Of a DNA stretch of 64,000 nt, positions 1-7,829 are shown in pieces. How positions within the stretch are numbered: the stretch's first letter is position 1; each line of letters opens with the position of its first letter. Below the pieces are notes generated by a model. The model ran no database searches and was not told the DNA's origin. It worked only from the letters and a program-made list of their open reading frames with translations. The DNA lies in the NCBI RefSeq assembly GCF_001570405.1, contig NZ_BBYM01000006.1, positions 195,566 through 259,565 of the forward strand, in the 5' to 3' direction. A program made the translations under genes and the position numbers. Source of the stretch: Microtetraspora niveoalba (GTDB taxonomy: Bacteria > Actinomycetota > Actinomycetes > Streptosporangiales > Streptosporangiaceae).

Positions 1-2
1 CC

Positions 3-2816
3 GCCGGTCCCGGCGGTTCCGCCGCCGGTCCGGCCGGCGCCGACGCCCCCGGGAGGCCCGGCGCGGCGGAGCTGCACGCCTGGCTGGCCGACCGGCTGCC
101 CGCGTACATGATCCCGGCCGGATACGCGTGGCTGGACGAGCTGCCGCTCAAATCCCACGGCAAGGTCGACCGCGCGCGGCTCCCCGAGATCCGCGCGGAG
201 GTCCCGGCCGCCGCGTTCGCCGCCCCGGCGACCCCCGCCGAGGAGGCGGTCGCCGGCGTCTGGGCCGAGGTGCTCGACCTGGAGCGGGTGGGCGCCCTCG
301 ACGACTTCTTCGCGCTCGGCGGCCACTCGCTGCTGGCCATGCGGGTGGTCGCCCGGCTGCGCAGGGCGTACCCGGAGCGGACGGTCACGGTCCTCGACCT
401 GTTCAAGCACCGGACGGTCCGCGCGCTGGCGCTGCTCCTCGAAACCGGGGACTCCGGCCCCCGCGCGCTGCTCCACCGGCTCACCCCGGCGCGGAAGGCC
501 ACGTCCACGCTCGTCTGCGTGCCGTACGGCGGGGGCAGCGCGGTGGTCTACCAGCCGCTCGCCGACGCCCTGCCCGCCGACTGGGCGCTGTACTCCGTCG
601 CGGTGCCCGGCCACGAGCTGGGCGAGGAGGCCCGGCCGTTCGACGAGGTCGTCCGCGACTGCGTGGCCGAGATCGCCGAGATCACGGACCGCGACCCGGG
701 GCCGCTCGTCCTCTACGGGCACTGCGGGCTCGGCGTCATGCTCGTCACCGAGATCGCCCGGCGGCTGGAGGCGGACGGGCGCCCGGTGGAGGCCGTCTAC
801 CTGGGCGGCATCTTCCCCTTCGCCCGCCCCGGCAGGGGGCTCGGCTGGCTCGGCGCGCTGATGGACCGGATGACCAGCGACCAGGGCAGGGTCAACGCCC
901 TCACCGCGGCCGGGCTCGACGTCGAGGACCTCGGCCGCGACCAGATCCGGCTGATCGTGGAGAACCGCCGCCAGGGCACCCGCGAAGCCGAGCGGTACTT
1001 CACCCGGCTCTTCGAGGAGGAGGGCGGCCGGCTGGGCGCGCCGATCGTCTCGGTGGTCGGGGAGCGGGACCCGGCGGCCGAGTTCTACCAGGAGCGCTAC
1101 CGCGAGTGGCACCGGATCACCGGCACGGCCGCCTGCGCGGTGATCGACGAGGCCGGGCACTTCTTCATGCGGTACCGCGCCGCCGAACTGGCCGAGATCG
1201 TCACCGGCACCCACGAGGCCATCGCCTCGGGCCGCACCGCCGTGCTGGAGCGGTCACCGGACGGCGACGACGACCGGACGTGGTGGCTTGAGGGCGTGTC
1301 CCGCGAACCGGCGGAGCCGGCGGCCCCGTCCGGCGCCGCAGAAGCGGCCGAAGCGGCCGGGCCGGGTGATCCGGCCGGTGACCGGGGGGCGGCGCGGCGG
1401 CGGGGGCCGCGGCCCAGTATGCGGCGCTTCCTCCTGGTCGCGGCGGGACAGCTCGTCTCGATCACCGGTTCCGCGCTGACCGAGTTCGCCATCCCCATCT
1501 GGATCTATCTCACCACCGGGTCGCTCGCCCGGTTCGCGCTCTTCGCCGTGCTCGGCCTGGTGCCCGGGATGCTGGCCGCGCCGCTCGCCGGGGCCATCGT
1601 GGACCGGTACGACCGCAGGAAGGTCATGCTCGCCGGCGACGTGGGGGCGGGCGGCACCCAACTGGTGCTGGGGATCCTGCTCTGGACCGGCAACCTCCAG
1701 GTCTGGCACGTCTACCCCCTGCTGGTCGGCCTCTCCGTCGCGCTCACCTTCCAGCGCCTGGCGTACGGCTCGGCCATCCCGCAACTCGTGCCGAAACGGT
1801 TCCTCGGGCACGCCAACGGCGTCGTCCAGATGGTCACCGGAACCGCGCAACTGGTCGTCCCGCTGATCGCCGTCGGCCTGATGTCGGCGATCGGGCTGGA
1901 GGGCATCCTCGCGATCGACGTCGCCAGCTACGCGCTGGCCACGCTGACCGTCCTCCTCGTCCGGTTCCCGTCGTCGATGGCGTGGCGGCGCCGGGAGAGT
2001 GTGCTGGCCGAGATGGCGGGCGGCATCCGGCACTCCTGGGGCAACCGGGGCTTCCGCGCGATGCTCGTCTACTTCGCGGTGCTGAACGTCTTCCTGTCCC
2101 CGCTGTTCCTGATGATCTCGCCGCTCGTGTTGTCGTTCGCGTCGCTGGCCGACGTGGGCCGGGTGTCGTTCGCCGGCGGCCTCGGCGTCTTCCTCGGCGG
2201 CCTGGCGATGACCGTGTGGGGCGGCCCCCGCCGGCGCCGGCTGCACGGCGTGCTCCTGGCGACGCTCGCGCTCGCGGTGTTCTGCCTGCTGACCGGGCTG
2301 CGCGCGGACCTGGTGACGATCGCGGCCGGAGCGTTCGGGATGTCGCTGTCGCTGACCCTGCTGAACGGCGTCTACGCCACGATCATCCAGGTCAAGGTGC
2401 CGCAGCGCTTCCACGGCCGGGTCATCGCGCTCAACACACTGGTCGCCTGGTCCACGCTGCCGATCGGGTTCGGCCTGGTCGCGCCGTACGGCGCCTCGGT
2501 GTTCGAGCCGCTGCTCGCCCCGGACGGGCCGCTCGCGGGCACGGCCGGCCTGGTGCTCGGCACCGGCGCGGGACGCGGAATCGGCTTCATGTACGCCTGC
2601 TTCGGCCTGGCCATCGGCCTGATCGCGCTGGTCGCCATGCGGACCCGGGTGCTGCGGCGGTTCGACGCCGAGGTCCCCGACGCCCTGCCGGACGACCTGG
2701 TCGGCTTCCAGGCGCTCGGCGACCGCGCCCGGCGCGGCACCGCCACTGCGCCCGCCCCCGATCCCGCCGGGTCCGGTTCCGGCGGCGCGCACGACGCCGA
2801 GGAGGTCCCCGCATGA
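3..2816 (+). CDS. NRPS C-terminus (A end-PCP-thioesterase) fused to an MFS exporter; 5' partial
   Basis: The reading frame is open from the first bases of the window, so the start lies upstream. The visible 937 residues begin with the tail of an adenylation domain (A10-like LPLKSHGKVDR, about residues 47-57). A peptidyl carrier follows (FFALGGHSLL, attachment Ser about 109), then an alpha/beta-hydrolase thioesterase (about 165-405). The thioesterase nucleophile motif reads GHCGLG, with Cys (codon 723-725) in place of the usual Ser; a late GERD Asp and a GHFF His complete a plausible triad. After a Pro/Ala/Gly linker come about 12 hydrophobic segments of an MFS transporter of the EntS-like drug/siderophore type (about 473-900, with a DRYDRRK loop). 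The protein probably releases and exports the peptide. It overlaps the next gene by ATGA. NRPS/MFS fusions are known in actinomycetes; the product here is unknown. Confidence 0.88.
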   Translation, partial: AGPGGSAAGPAGADAPGRPGAAELHAWLADRLPAYMIPAGYAWLDELPLKSHGKVDRARLPEIRAEVPAAAFAAPATPAEEAVAGVWAEVLDLERVGALDDFFALGGHSLLAMRVVARLRRAYPERTVTVLDLFKHRTVRALALLLETGDSGPRALLHRLTPARKATSTLVCVPYGGGSAVVYQPLADALPADWALYSVAVPGHELGEEARPFDEVVRDCVAEIAEITDRDPGPLVLYGHCGLGVMLVTEIARRLEADGRPVEAVYLGGIFPFARPGRGLGWLGALMDRMTSDQGRVNALTAAGLDVEDLGRDQIRLIVENRRQGTREAERYFTRLFEEEGGRLGAPIVSVVGERDPAAEFYQERYREWHRITGTAACAVIDEAGHFFMRYRAAELAEIVTGTHEAIASGRTAVLERSPDGDDDRTWWLEGVSREPAEPAAPSGAAEAAEAAGPGDPAGDRGAARRRGPRPSMRRFLLVAAGQLVSITGSALTEFAIPIWIYLTTGSLARFALFAVLGLVPGMLAAPLAGAIVDRYDRRKVMLAGDVGAGGTQLVLGILLWTGNLQVWHVYPLLVGLSVALTFQRLAYGSAIPQLVPKRFLGHANGVVQMVTGTAQLVVPLIAVGLMSAIGLEGILAIDVASYALATLTVLLVRFPSSMAWRRRESVLAEMAGGIRHSWGNRGFRAMLVYFAVLNVFLSPLFLMISPLVLSFASLADVGRVSFAGGLGVFLGGLAMTVWGGPRRRRLHGVLLATLALAVFCLLTGLRADLVTIAAGAFGMSLSLTLLNGVYATIIQVKVPQRFHGRVIALNTLVAWSTLPIGFGLVAPYGASVFEPLLAPDGPLAGTAGLVLGTGAGRGIGFMYACFGLAIGLIALVAMRTRVLRRFDAEVPDALPDDLVGFQALGDRARRGTATAPAPDPAGSGSGGAHDAEEVPA

Positions 2817-4327
2817 CGGGCGCGACCGCGCACACCGTTCCCGGCCTGCTGCGCGTACGCGCCGGGCAGGAACCGGACGCCGTGGCGATGACCGTCGACG
2901 GCCACGGCTCGATGACGTTCGACGAGTGGGAGCGCCGCTCCACCCTCGTCGCGTACGGGCTGACCCGGCGCGGCGTCGCGCCCGGCGACCGGGTCGGGCT
3001 CCTCTTCGGCAGCCGCGACTGGATCGACTTCGCCGTGGCCTTCTGCGGGGTGCTCAAGGCGGGCGCGGTGGCCGTGCCGCTGTCGGACCGGCTCGCGCCC
3101 GCCGAGACGCGCTACATGCTCGACCACTGCGCCGCGTCCGCGGTGCTGCACGGACGCGACCTCGCCGCGCCGGGCGACGGCCGCTGGACGGCCGCCCCCG
3201 CCGACCTGGAGACGGGCCCGGCGGCCGGTGCGGCGGCGGGGACCGCCGAGCCGCCGGTCCGGCCGGGCGACCTGGCCCAGATCCTCTACACGTCGGGCAC
3301 CACCGGGCGGCCCAAGGGGGTCGGCGCCTCCCACGCCAACCTGGCGTACGGATGCGTCACCCAGCCGAAGCGGCGCAGGTTCGCGCACTCGCGGCACCTG
3401 CTGCACGCCTTCCCGATCGGGACCAACGCCGGCCAGACCATGCTGCTGAACGCCCTGGACGCGCGGCCCGCCGTGCTCACCCCCGCGAGGTTCACGCCGG
3501 GCCGGTTCGCCCGGCTGATCGAGACGTACCGGCCGGGCACCGTGTTCATGGTGCCGTCCATGGCGATCGAGCTGCTCAACGCCGGGCTGCACGAGCGGCA
3601 CGACATGTCGGGCGTGCTGCTGCTCGGCTCCGCCGCCGCCGCGCTGCCGCCCGCGCTCTCGGAGCGGCTGGCCGCGGCCTTTCCCAACGCGACGTTGACG
3701 AACTACTACACGTCCACCGAGGCCGCCCCGGCCCAGACCATCATGATCTACGACCGGGAGCGGCCGGCCGCGCTCGGACGGCCCGCGTTCGGCGGCGCGC
3801 TGCGCGTCACCGACGATGCGGGGAACCCGCTGCCGCCAGGGGAGGTCGGCGAGATCTGGATGCGGTCGCCCACCGCCCCCCGCTCCTACTACGGCGACGC
3901 CGCCGCGAGCGCGCAGGCGTTCCGGAACGGCTGGGTGCGGATGGGCGACCTCGGCCGCGTCGACGCCGACGGCTACCTCTACCTGGTCGACAGGGAGAGC
4001 GACGTGGTCAAGACCGGCGCCTTCAAGGTCTCCACGCTCCAGGTGGAGGCGGCGCTGTACGAGCATCCGGGGGTCGCGGAGGCGGCGGTCTTCGGCGTGC
4101 CGCACCCGGTGCTCGGGACCGCGCTCGCCGCCGCGATCGTGCCCAGGTCCGGGGGGATGTCGGCGGCCGAGGTGCGCGAGTTCCTGAGGGACCGGGTGGC
4201 CGGGCACGAGCTGCCCGAGCGGGTGATCGTCGTCGACGACCTGCCCCGGAACCGGTCCGGCAAGGTGATCAAGAAGGAGCTGCCCGCGCTGCTCGGCGGC
4301 TCCGGGCTCCACACGGAAGGCAACTGA
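2813..4327 (+). CDS. Stand-alone AMP-dependent acyl/aryl ligase
   Basis: A 504-residue class I adenylate-forming enzyme. It has the phosphate-loop motif YTSGTTGRPKG (about 159-169), the NYYTSTEA substrate/ATP motif, GDLGRVDADGYLYLVDR hinge signatures and the C-terminal lysine motif NRSGKVIKK. It carries no carrier domain, so it must act in trans. The obvious acceptor is the free carrier protein at 5900-6175 or the C-PCP protein just downstream, which would make it a loading enzyme for a carboxylic-acid starter unit. The ATG overlaps the stop of the upstream NRPS (ATGA), so translation is coupled. The substrate cannot be read from sequence; an acyl-CoA ligase or a free amino-acid adenylation domain are the alternatives. 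Confidence 0.85.
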   Translation: MTGATAHTVPGLLRVRAGQEPDAVAMTVDGHGSMTFDEWERRSTLVAYGLTRRGVAPGDRVGLLFGSRDWIDFAVAFCGVLKAGAVAVPLSDRLAPAETRYMLDHCAASAVLHGRDLAAPGDGRWTAAPADLETGPAAGAAAGTAEPPVRPGDLAQILYTSGTTGRPKGVGASHANLAYGCVTQPKRRRFAHSRHLLHAFPIGTNAGQTMLLNALDARPAVLTPARFTPGRFARLIETYRPGTVFMVPSMAIELLNAGLHERHDMSGVLLLGSAAAALPPALSERLAAAFPNATLTNYYTSTEAAPAQTIMIYDRERPAALGRPAFGGALRVTDDAGNPLPPGEVGEIWMRSPTAPRSYYGDAAASAQAFRNGWVRMGDLGRVDADGYLYLVDRESDVVKTGAFKVSTLQVEAALYEHPGVAEAAVFGVPHPVLGTALAAAIVPRSGGMSAAEVREFLRDRVAGHELPERVIVVDDLPRNRSGKVIKKELPALLGGSGLHTEGN

Positions 4328-4328
4328 G

Positions 4329-5906
4329 ATGTCACTGACGCTCGTCGGCGAGGGAGAGCAGGCCTCCCTCGCGCAGCACGGCATGTGGGTCACCGAGCGG
4401 ATGGGAGCGGGCGGCCGGGTCTACCGCATGCCGGTCGCCGTGTGGTTCGACGGCCCGCTCGACACCGACCGGCTCCTGTCCGCGTGTGGCGCCGTCGTCG
4501 AGGCGCATCCCGCGCTCGCGACCGCCCTGGTCGAGCGGGACGGCGTGCTGCGAAGGACGCCGGCCGCCGTGGCGCCGCCCGTCCGGTTCGAGGACGCGCA
4601 GGGGCGCGACCCGGCCGGGCTGATCGACCGCGAGATGGCGCTCGGGCTGGACCTCGGCACCGGGCCGCTCGCCCGGTTCACGCTCCTGCGCCTCGCGCCG
4701 GAGCGGCACGTCCTCGTGTTCGTCGCCCACCACGCCGTCTTCGACGGCATGTCCAAGGACATCCTGGTCCGGGACCTCGCCGCCGCCTACGCCGGCCGCC
4801 CGCTCCCCGTCGCGGGAGGCGGCGCCGTCGAGGAGGAGGACGCGCTGGTCGCCGAGCGGCTCGACGCGGCGGGCGGCTTCTGGCGGAGCCGCTGGCGGGA
4901 CCGGCCGGAACTGTCGCTTCCCGGGCTCGTCGCGCCCTCGGTCAGGGCGGCGGCGGGAGAGGCCCTCGACTTCTCCGTCGGACCGGACGTCGCCGCCGCC
5001 GCCGAGCGGATCGGCGTCACCCGCTTCGAGCTGGTGCTGGCCGCGCTGCACGCCCTGCTCCGCGCGTACGGGAACGACGGGGCGGCCGTGGCCGTGGACC
5101 TGTCCACCAGGACCGAGCGGACGCGGGACGAGATCGGGCTGTTCGTCAACGAGCTGCCGGTGACCGTCCCGTCCGCGGCCGCCTTCGAGGGCACGTTCGC
5201 GGACCTGGCCCGCGCGGTGCGGGAGGAGCTGCGCGCCGTCTACGGGTTCCGGCGGGTCCCGCTGGCCCGGGCGGTCGGCGGCGTGAGCCCGCGCACCGCG
5301 CTCACCCCGGTGTCGGTCAGCTACCGCAGGCGCGACGGGGACGACCCGGACTTCCCCGGCCTGCGCGTCTCCGTGGACCGGATGATGTTCAACCAGGCGG
5401 TCCGGGGCACGTTGCACCTCCAGATCGTGGACGGACCGGACGGCGTCGCCGCCCGGTTCCAGTACAACCCGGCGGTCCTCGGGAGGGCGCACTGCGAGAC
5501 CGTGACCGGTCACCTGCTGGCGCTGCTCGACGCGGTCGCGGCCCGCCCCGACGCCGGCATCGCGGATCTGCCGCTGCCCGAGCCGGTGCCGGAGGCCGCC
5601 GGGGAGTACGCCGCGGACGACGCGCCCGGGGATGCCGCGCCCGCCGACGCCGCGCCGACCGCCGGGGAGGCCCCGCCGTACGCCCGGGAGATGGGCGAGA
5701 TCTGGTGCGAGGTGCTCCGGCGCGAGGCCATCGGCCCGGACGAGGACCTGTTCGAACTCGGCGGGCACTCCCTGTCGATCACCGAGATCATCGCGAAGGT
5801 CCGCGAGCGGCTGGACGTCGAGTTGTCCTTCGACGTGTTCTTCGACGCCCCGACGATCAACGGGGTCGCAGAGGAGATCGCCCGCCTCAAGGAGGAGGCA
5901 TGCTGA
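4329..5906 (+). CDS. NRPS condensation-carrier didomain (C-PCP)
   Basis: A 525-residue protein with an N-terminal condensation domain (active-site HHAVFDG, His 134-135) and a C-terminal carrier domain (FELGGHSLS, attachment Ser about 481), joined by an Ala/Pro-rich linker near 430-455. There is no adenylation domain between them, so the carrier must be loaded by another protein, for example the ligase directly upstream. It begins one base after that ligase's stop codon. The condensation motif is intact, so peptide or amide bond formation is expected. The substrate and the position in the line are unknown. Confidence 0.87.
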   Translation: MSLTLVGEGEQASLAQHGMWVTERMGAGGRVYRMPVAVWFDGPLDTDRLLSACGAVVEAHPALATALVERDGVLRRTPAAVAPPVRFEDAQGRDPAGLIDREMALGLDLGTGPLARFTLLRLAPERHVLVFVAHHAVFDGMSKDILVRDLAAAYAGRPLPVAGGGAVEEEDALVAERLDAAGGFWRSRWRDRPELSLPGLVAPSVRAAAGEALDFSVGPDVAAAAERIGVTRFELVLAALHALLRAYGNDGAAVAVDLSTRTERTRDEIGLFVNELPVTVPSAAAFEGTFADLARAVREELRAVYGFRRVPLARAVGGVSPRTALTPVSVSYRRRDGDDPDFPGLRVSVDRMMFNQAVRGTLHLQIVDGPDGVAARFQYNPAVLGRAHCETVTGHLLALLDAVAARPDAGIADLPLPEPVPEAAGEYAADDAPGDAAPADAAPTAGEAPPYAREMGEIWCEVLRREAIGPDEDLFELGGHSLSITEIIAKVRERLDVELSFDVFFDAPTINGVAEEIARLKEEAC

Positions 5907-6175
5907 GGGAACGCCTGGCCGAGCTGGTGTCCCGGGCCAGCGACGGCGAGCTCGCCGCCGCCGACCTCCTCGCCTCGGACCGGAGCCTGCCCGCCCTCGG
6001 GGTCACCTCGCTCGTCTACCTCCGGCTGATCGACGCGATCGAGGTCGAGTTCGGGTGCGACGTCGATCTCGACGGCCCCTTCCTCGACACCCTCGACAGC
6101 CTCGCCGGCCATCTCGCGGCCCGGCTGGCGGACGGCCCGGCCGGGCAGCCCGGCGGCGGGACCGGGGACCGATGA
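5900..6175 (+). CDS. Free-standing acyl/peptidyl carrier protein
   Basis: A 91-residue protein with the carrier fold signature LGVTSLVYLRLIDAIEVEFG. Ser 37 is the predicted phosphopantetheine site; Thr replaces the Asp often found just before it. The ATG overlaps the end of the C-PCP gene by seven bases behind a strong GGAGGAGG, and its stop overlaps the next start (ATGA). In this context it probably carries the starter unit activated by the upstream AMP ligase, or acts as a shuttle to the following free condensation domain. The start was chosen by the ribosome-binding site and homology to small carriers; longer reading-frame extensions upstream lie inside the preceding gene. Confidence 0.83.
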   Translation: MLRERLAELVSRASDGELAAADLLASDRSLPALGVTSLVYLRLIDAIEVEFGCDVDLDGPFLDTLDSLAGHLAARLADGPAGQPGGGTGDR

Positions 6176-7644
6176 CCCCGCTCACCGCGGAGACGGTCGA
6201 GTTCGCCGGCGCCCGGGGAGGCGAGGCCCCGCTGACCTGGGGCCAGCGCATGATCTGGGGCTCCACCCGGTGGCTGGACGACCGCGACCCGTACTTCAAC
6301 CTGCCATGGACCCTGCCGGTCGCCGGGGCCGTGGACCTGGCCGCCGTCCTGCGCGCCGTACGCCGGCTTGTCGAGCGGCACGAGACCCTGCGCACGGCCT
6401 ACGTGGAGACGCCGGAGGGCACCGTCCAGCGGGTGGCCCGCACCGGAACGCTCACCGTCGGCGTGTACGAGACCGGCGAGAGGCCGATGACGGCCGCCAA
6501 GGCCCTCGCCGCCGAGCTCGCCGCGACCGCGTTCGACTACGCCGGGGAACTGCCCGTACGGTGCGCCGTCGTGGTCGCCGGGGGACGCCCGCGCGCGGTC
6601 GCGCTCGCGCTGTCCCACCTGGCGGTCGACGGGTGGTCGCTCACCCTGCTCGCCACCGAGTGGCCGCGGCTCCTCGCCGGCGACGACCTGCCCGCGCCGG
6701 CGCGGCAGCCCCTCGACCAGGCCGCGTACGAGAGCGGGGACGAGGGCGCCGCGCGGTCCGCGCGGGCGCTGCGGCACTGGCGGGCCGGTCTGGAGCGCGC
6801 GCCGCGCTCGATGTTCGACTTTCCCGGAAGGGAGCCGGAGGAGCCGCGGTTCGTCCGGTACGGCATGCGCTCGGCCGCGGCGGCGGTCGCCGCCGAGACG
6901 CTCGCGGCCCGCTGCGCCGTCACCACCGCCAGCGTGCTGACCGCGGCGAGCGCCGCGCTGCTGGCCGCCGTGACGGGACACCGGACGGCGGCGCTCCAGC
7001 TCATCGTCTCCAACCGGCACGACCCCTGCGTCCGCGACATGGCCGCGCCCGCCGCGCTCGACGGGCTCTTCGTCCTCGACCTGGCCGGCGGCGGCTTCGC
7101 CGACGCCGTACGCCGCGGGCACGGGCAGGCGATGGCGGCCTACCGGAACGGCCACTACGACCCGTCGGCGGTGGGCGCCGTGCGGGCCGAGGCCGGGCGG
7201 GAGCGGGGCGCGGACCTCGACCTGGACGCGTTCTTCAACGACGTCCGCCCCGACGGCCGCTGGCCGGACCTGCCGCCGGTCGCCCGCGACGACCCCGGGG
7301 CGCTCGCCGCGCTCAGGGAGAAGACCAGGACGTTCTTCGTCGGCGGCTATCCCAAGGTCAAGGCGCGCGTCTTCTTCGCGACGGGGCCCGCCACGGCGAC
7401 GTGCGAGTTCTTCGTCCTGGTCGACACGGCCTTCCTGCCCGGCGAGACGGCCGAGCGCATGCTGCTCGGCCTGGAGGCCCTGCTGGTCCGGGCGGTCGCC
7501 GAGGAGGTGCCGATCGACCGGGTGGCGGAGGTCTGCGGCCTCGCCCCCGTACGGCGCCCCGCCGGCTGGACCCGGGTCGGCGACGACTGGATCGAGAAAA
7601 CGGATGGCTCGGGAACGATCGGGAACACGGAGAGGGTGACATGA
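6172..7644 (+). CDS. Free-standing condensation-domain protein, variant active site
   Basis: A 490-residue stand-alone condensation-fold protein. The usual HHxxxDG reads SHLAVDG (148-154): the second, catalytic His and the DG are kept while the first His is Ser. The N-terminal TWGQRMIWG, and RHETLRTAY around residue 70, match C-domain signatures. Its product could be an amide or ester bond between carriers, or it may be a non-canonical acyltransferase. It overlaps the carrier gene upstream (ATGA) and the MbtH gene downstream, fixing it in the same operon. Confidence 0.82.
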   Translation: MTPLTAETVEFAGARGGEAPLTWGQRMIWGSTRWLDDRDPYFNLPWTLPVAGAVDLAAVLRAVRRLVERHETLRTAYVETPEGTVQRVARTGTLTVGVYETGERPMTAAKALAAELAATAFDYAGELPVRCAVVVAGGRPRAVALALSHLAVDGWSLTLLATEWPRLLAGDDLPAPARQPLDQAAYESGDEGAARSARALRHWRAGLERAPRSMFDFPGREPEEPRFVRYGMRSAAAAVAAETLAARCAVTTASVLTAASAALLAAVTGHRTAALQLIVSNRHDPCVRDMAAPAALDGLFVLDLAGGGFADAVRRGHGQAMAAYRNGHYDPSAVGAVRAEAGRERGADLDLDAFFNDVRPDGRWPDLPPVARDDPGALAALREKTRTFFVGGYPKVKARVFFATGPATATCEFFVLVDTAFLPGETAERMLLGLEALLVRAVAEEVPIDRVAEVCGLAPVRRPAGWTRVGDDWIEKTDGSGTIGNTERVT

Positions 7645-7829
7645 CGGACTCCCGGATGCGCGTGGTCGTCAACGACGAGGAGCAGTACTCCGTCTGGTGG
7701 AGCGACCGCGAGCCGCCGGCCGGCTGGGCGGCGACCGGCTTCGAGGGCACCCGCCAGGAGTGCCTGGACCACATCGAGACCGTGTGGACCGACATGCGGC
7801 CGTCGAGCGCCAGGGGCCGGAACCGGTGA
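7641..7829 (+). CDS. MbtH-like NRPS chaperone
   Basis: A 62-residue protein with the family signature: NDEEQYSVWW near the start, PAGW in the middle, and the CLDHIETVWTDMRPSS end. MbtH-like proteins bind adenylation domains and are needed for their folding or activity, so this one probably supports the A domains at 9.4-11.4 and 11.4-14.7 kb and the one upstream of the window. It starts inside the stop of the preceding gene (ATGA), and the next gene starts at a GTG inside its own last codons. Length is normal for the family (about 60-75 residues). Confidence 0.95.
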   Translation: MTDSRMRVVVNDEEQYSVWWSDREPPAGWAATGFEGTRQECLDHIETVWTDMRPSSARGRNR

